From contig NZ_AP025344.1 of assembly GCF_021654795.1 (NCBI RefSeq), forward strand, positions 1,316,501 through 1,380,500: 64,000 bases of DNA, in the 5' to 3' direction. The stretch is from Paenibacillus dendritiformis (GTDB lineage Bacteria; Bacillota; Bacilli; Paenibacillales; Paenibacillaceae). The notes under the pieces were generated by a model. That model was not told the origin of the DNA. It ran no database searches and saw only the letters and a program-made list of their open reading frames with translations. Below are positions 61,740-64,000 of the stretch, piece after piece (position 1 is the first letter of the stretch; each line of letters opens with the position of its first letter). Both the position numbers and the translations under genes were made by a program.

Positions 61740-63230
61740 GTGCTAAGGAAATGGAAGATTGCTCTGCTATTGACTCTGGTCGTGGCCATGATCAGCGGCT
61801 GCTTCGGCGAGAAGCCGGTGCTTGACGAGCTGGGGAAGGACGGCAAGGGAAAAATTAAAGTTGTCTACTATAGTGAAGAAGGCTTTTACTCGGATTATGG
61901 CAATAGTTTTAACGTGAAATATCCGGATATTGAATTTGAAGTGGTAAGTCAGCAAGAAATGTATCAGGAATTGCAGGGTAATGAAGATGCCGATTATCGG
62001 GAAGAAATGCGGAAGTTCCTGGACAAGCATAAGCCGGACGTATTGATGATTGATTTGCAGACGATGGAGAAGATGGCCCAGGAAGGCAAGCTTTATAACC
62101 TGGACGCCATCATCGCCCAGGAGAAATTCGATCTGGAAGGATTTATGCCGGGCCTCATCGATATGATTCGAGCCAAGGGGAGCGGCTCGCTCTACGGATT
62201 GGCTCCTAATTTCTACACCAATGTCATCTTCTATAATGCCGGGTTGTTCCGGGAGCATAATATAGAACCGCCGCGCAATAAAATGACTTGGCAGGAGCTG
62301 ATCGATCTGTCGAGCCGCTTCTCGGGCATCGGTTCGGGCGAGAATCAAATCTATGGCTACTACGAACGATTCGGTTCCGCGGACCAACTGTTGAACAGAA
62401 TAGCGCAAGGCTCCTCGCTGCGCTTGTTCGACGCCAAAGGGGAAAAGCTCGTCTTCAATACGGATGGCTGGAAGCAGGCGATGAAGCTGGCTTCAGAAGC
62501 GATTCGGAACAAGGCGATCTATACTCAACCAATGGATGAGAGCGATGAACGCGTGTTTATGGGAGACAACGATCTCTTTTTCAAAGGCAAGGCGGCGATG
62601 ATTCTCGATGGACCTTGGGTGATCTCCGAATTCAAGAACCGCATGATGTGGGATAAGGAAGCCAAGGAAATCGACTGGGGCATGGTGACCGCGCCTGTCG
62701 ATCCGGCGAATCCGGAGGAATCATCGTATGCGTCGCTGAACGAGGTATTCGCTATCGCGGCCGATTCCCCGAACAAGCGGGCGGCCTGGGAGTTCGTCAA
62801 ATTCGTGAACGGGACGGAAATGGCGAAGGCGGCTTCCCGCTCTTCGCGTGGAACTCTGCCGACACGGAACCAGTTCATGAAAGAAATGGACGGCAAAAGC
62901 ACGGAAGCTTTCTATTTGCTCCGGCCGAAGGCGGAGTACGAATCGATGTGGGGCGGACCGAACGTGAGAATCCCGTCCGATTTCTACCGGGATTTCTCTA
63001 AGATTATGACGACAGAAATGAAAGCCGTGGTCGATAACAAGAAGACGGTTGAGGAAGCCGCCGCCGCCATCCAGGCCAAAGGCGAGGAAGCGCTGCAAAA
63101 GGGCAGAGAAGCGGAGAAAGCGCGCAAAGCGGCCCAAAAGGGCGCGGAAGGCGACAGCGGAAAAGCCGCGGAGGATAACAAAACCGGGGATTCAGGCAGT
63201 GCGGAGGCTGGCACATCCGAAGGGGATTGA
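61740..63230 (+). CDS. solute-binding lipoprotein with charged tail
   Basis: A 496-residue extracellular solute-binding protein. GTG start at 61740, nine bases after AAGGAGGA. The lipobox M-I-S-G-C places the lipid at Cys21. The mature protein has the family-1 pattern: K-I-K-V-V-Y-Y near 37, L-Y-G-L-A-P-N-F-Y-T-N-V-I-F-Y-N near 155, K-G-K-A-A-M-I-L-D-G-P-W near 283. After about residue 440 comes a low-complexity Ala/Lys/Glu tail of some 55 residues, absent from ordinary binding proteins. No permease is next to it; a close paralog follows instead. Ligand unknown, sugar or peptide. Confidence 0.88.
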   Translation: MLRKWKIALLLTLVVAMISGCFGEKPVLDELGKDGKGKIKVVYYSEEGFYSDYGNSFNVKYPDIEFEVVSQQEMYQELQGNEDADYREEMRKFLDKHKPDVLMIDLQTMEKMAQEGKLYNLDAIIAQEKFDLEGFMPGLIDMIRAKGSGSLYGLAPNFYTNVIFYNAGLFREHNIEPPRNKMTWQELIDLSSRFSGIGSGENQIYGYYERFGSADQLLNRIAQGSSLRLFDAKGEKLVFNTDGWKQAMKLASEAIRNKAIYTQPMDESDERVFMGDNDLFFKGKAAMILDGPWVISEFKNRMMWDKEAKEIDWGMVTAPVDPANPEESSYASLNEVFAIAADSPNKRAAWEFVKFVNGTEMAKAASRSSRGTLPTRNQFMKEMDGKSTEAFYLLRPKAEYESMWGGPNVRIPSDFYRDFSKIMTTEMKAVVDNKKTVEEAAAAIQAKGEEALQKGREAEKARKAAQKGAEGDSGKAAEDNKTGDSGSAEAGTSEGD

Positions 63231-63255
63231 CTAGCATAGAGGCAAGACATAACTT

Positions 63256-63290
63256 AGGGCCGCTGACACAAGTTGGCGGCCTCTTTATTT
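63256..63290 (+). terminator. terminator between the two lipoprotein genes
   Basis: GGCCGC pairs with GCGGCC around 12 bases, followed by TCTTTATTT. The second gene's ribosome site AAAGGAGGA begins four bases later, so read-through must supply it, or a promoter is hidden here. Confidence 0.7.
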
Positions 63291-63314
63291 AGCAAAGGAG
63301 GAGAACAAATTGGG

Positions 63315-64000
63315 GTGAGGAAATGGAAGCTCGCTCTGCTGTTGACTCTGGCCGTTGCCATGGTCAGCGGCTGCTTCGGCGAGAAGCCGGTGCTTGACGG
63401 GCTGGGGAAGGACGGCAAGGGGAAAATCAAAGTGGTCTATTATGACGAAGACGGTTTTTATCGTGAATACGGCAACTACTTCAATGTGAAATATCCGGAA
63501 ATTGAATTTGAAGTCGTGAGCATGAATGAAATGTACCAAGACCTGAATGGAAAGGAAAATGTCGATTACGAGGCGGAACGGCTGAAGTTTATGGACAAGC
63601 ATAAGCCGGACGTGATGATGATCGATTTACAGACGATGGAGAAGATGGCCCAGGAAGGCAAGCTCTACAATCTGGATGCCGTTATCGCCCAGGAACAATT
63701 CGATCTGGAAGGATATATGCCCGGCCTGATTGACATAATCCGGGAAAAAGGAAGCGGTTCGCTGTATGGACTGACGCCGAATTTCTCTACCAGTGTCATT
63801 TATTATAATGCGGAGCTGTTCCGGGAGCATAATATCGAACCGCCGCGCAACAAAATGAGCTGGCAGGAGATACTCGATCTGGCGAACCGCTTCGCCGGCA
63901 TCGGCTCCGGCGAAGACCAAGTCTACGGTTATTACGAACGTTACGGCACTCCCGAGAATCTGATCTACAAGATGGCCCGGGCGTCTTCGCTGCGCCTGTT
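63315..64000 (+). CDS. second solute-binding lipoprotein, partial
   Basis: The frame runs off the window. It starts at GTG 63315 (R-K-W-K-L-A-L-L-L-T follows) behind AAAGGAGGA. The signal peptide ends in A-M-V-S-G-C, lipid at Cys20. The 228 residues visible match the preceding protein almost throughout (same D-G-K-G-K-I-K-V-V-Y-Y, D-L-Q-T-M-E-K-M-A-Q-E-G-K-L-Y-N-L-D and P-P-R-N-K-M), with scattered changes. It is a recent tandem duplicate. Confidence 0.88.
   Translation, partial: MRKWKLALLLTLAVAMVSGCFGEKPVLDGLGKDGKGKIKVVYYDEDGFYREYGNYFNVKYPEIEFEVVSMNEMYQDLNGKENVDYEAERLKFMDKHKPDVMMIDLQTMEKMAQEGKLYNLDAVIAQEQFDLEGYMPGLIDIIREKGSGSLYGLTPNFSTSVIYYNAELFREHNIEPPRNKMSWQEILDLANRFAGIGSGEDQVYGYYERYGTPENLIYKMARASSLRL

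Overview
The window looks like about 64 kb of chromosome from a low-G+C-lineage Gram-positive with a fairly GC-rich genome, most probably a Paenibacillus or close relative. Evidence: the Bacillales-only primosome pair dnaB-dnaI, Bacillales hemQ, yuiB-, yqzM- and yusU-like small genes, a Ktr potassium system behind a c-di-AMP riboswitch, YesM/YesN-type two-component control of a sugar ABC transporter, strong AGGAGG ribosome sites, GTG/TTG starts and many Rho-independent terminators. The species is inferred from gene content only.

Layout. 1-4.1 kb: end of an MFS transporter, a CcpC-like LysR regulator divergent from a PrpF-family isomerase, hemQ, yuiB. 4.1-6.1 kb: about 2 kb without convincing genes, filled with four kinds of repeat. 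6.1-11.5 kb: a chitinase with an internally duplicated CBM-FN3-GH18 module, then an ABC-F ribosome-protection-type gene behind an attenuator leader. 11.7-18.3 kb: dnaB-dnaI, a MarR gene with a decayed MFS gene behind it, yqzM, trxA, uvrC. 18.7-22.0 kb: the most unusual locus, in which a TIM-barrel/AraC fusion regulator precedes an operon for the two halves of a Tm-1-like protein. 22.1-31.7 kb: CPBP protease, riboswitch-ktrB-ktrA, a zinc-ribbon membrane protein, a LysR regulator, sdhCAB. In Bacillus subtilis trxA-uvrC lies close to sdhCAB; here about 10 kb separates them. 31.7-44.7 kb: repeats, aldehyde dehydrogenase, phosphoesterase, MerR, trmO, a histidinol-phosphatase, LysR, UMF1 transporter, Ca2+-type P-ATPase and a zinc phospholipase C-like protein. 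44.9-54.6 kb: a glycan-use locus (sensor kinase, AraC response regulator, binding lipoprotein, two permeases, sulfatase, GH125 exo-alpha-mannosidase) with a cre site. 54.6-55.7 kb: wreckage of a GH39-like gene and an IS1182-type transposase. 55.7-64 kb: chemoreceptor, CheX, short-chain dehydrogenase, yusU, DEAD-box helicase, and two tandem paralogous binding lipoproteins, the second cut by the window end.

How the parts work together. The HK-RR pair should sense extracellular glycan and switch on uptake and trimming of a mannose-containing, possibly sulfated glycan, with catabolite repression through the cre site. c-di-AMP is predicted to act twice on potassium uptake: on the mRNA through the riboswitch and on KtrA through its C-terminal RCK domain. 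The fusion regulator at 18.7 kb carries its putative operator, a 21-bp direct repeat, at the 3' end of its own gene, directly before the Tm-1-like operon. The ABC-F gene has a 14-nt perfect complement between leader and terminator stem, as expected for antibiotic-controlled antitermination.

Three intergenic zones (near 4.4-5.2, 31.9-32.1 and 54.8-55.0 kb) share one family of short imperfect inverted repeats that no gene explains. All family names come from reading motifs by eye; no database search was possible.
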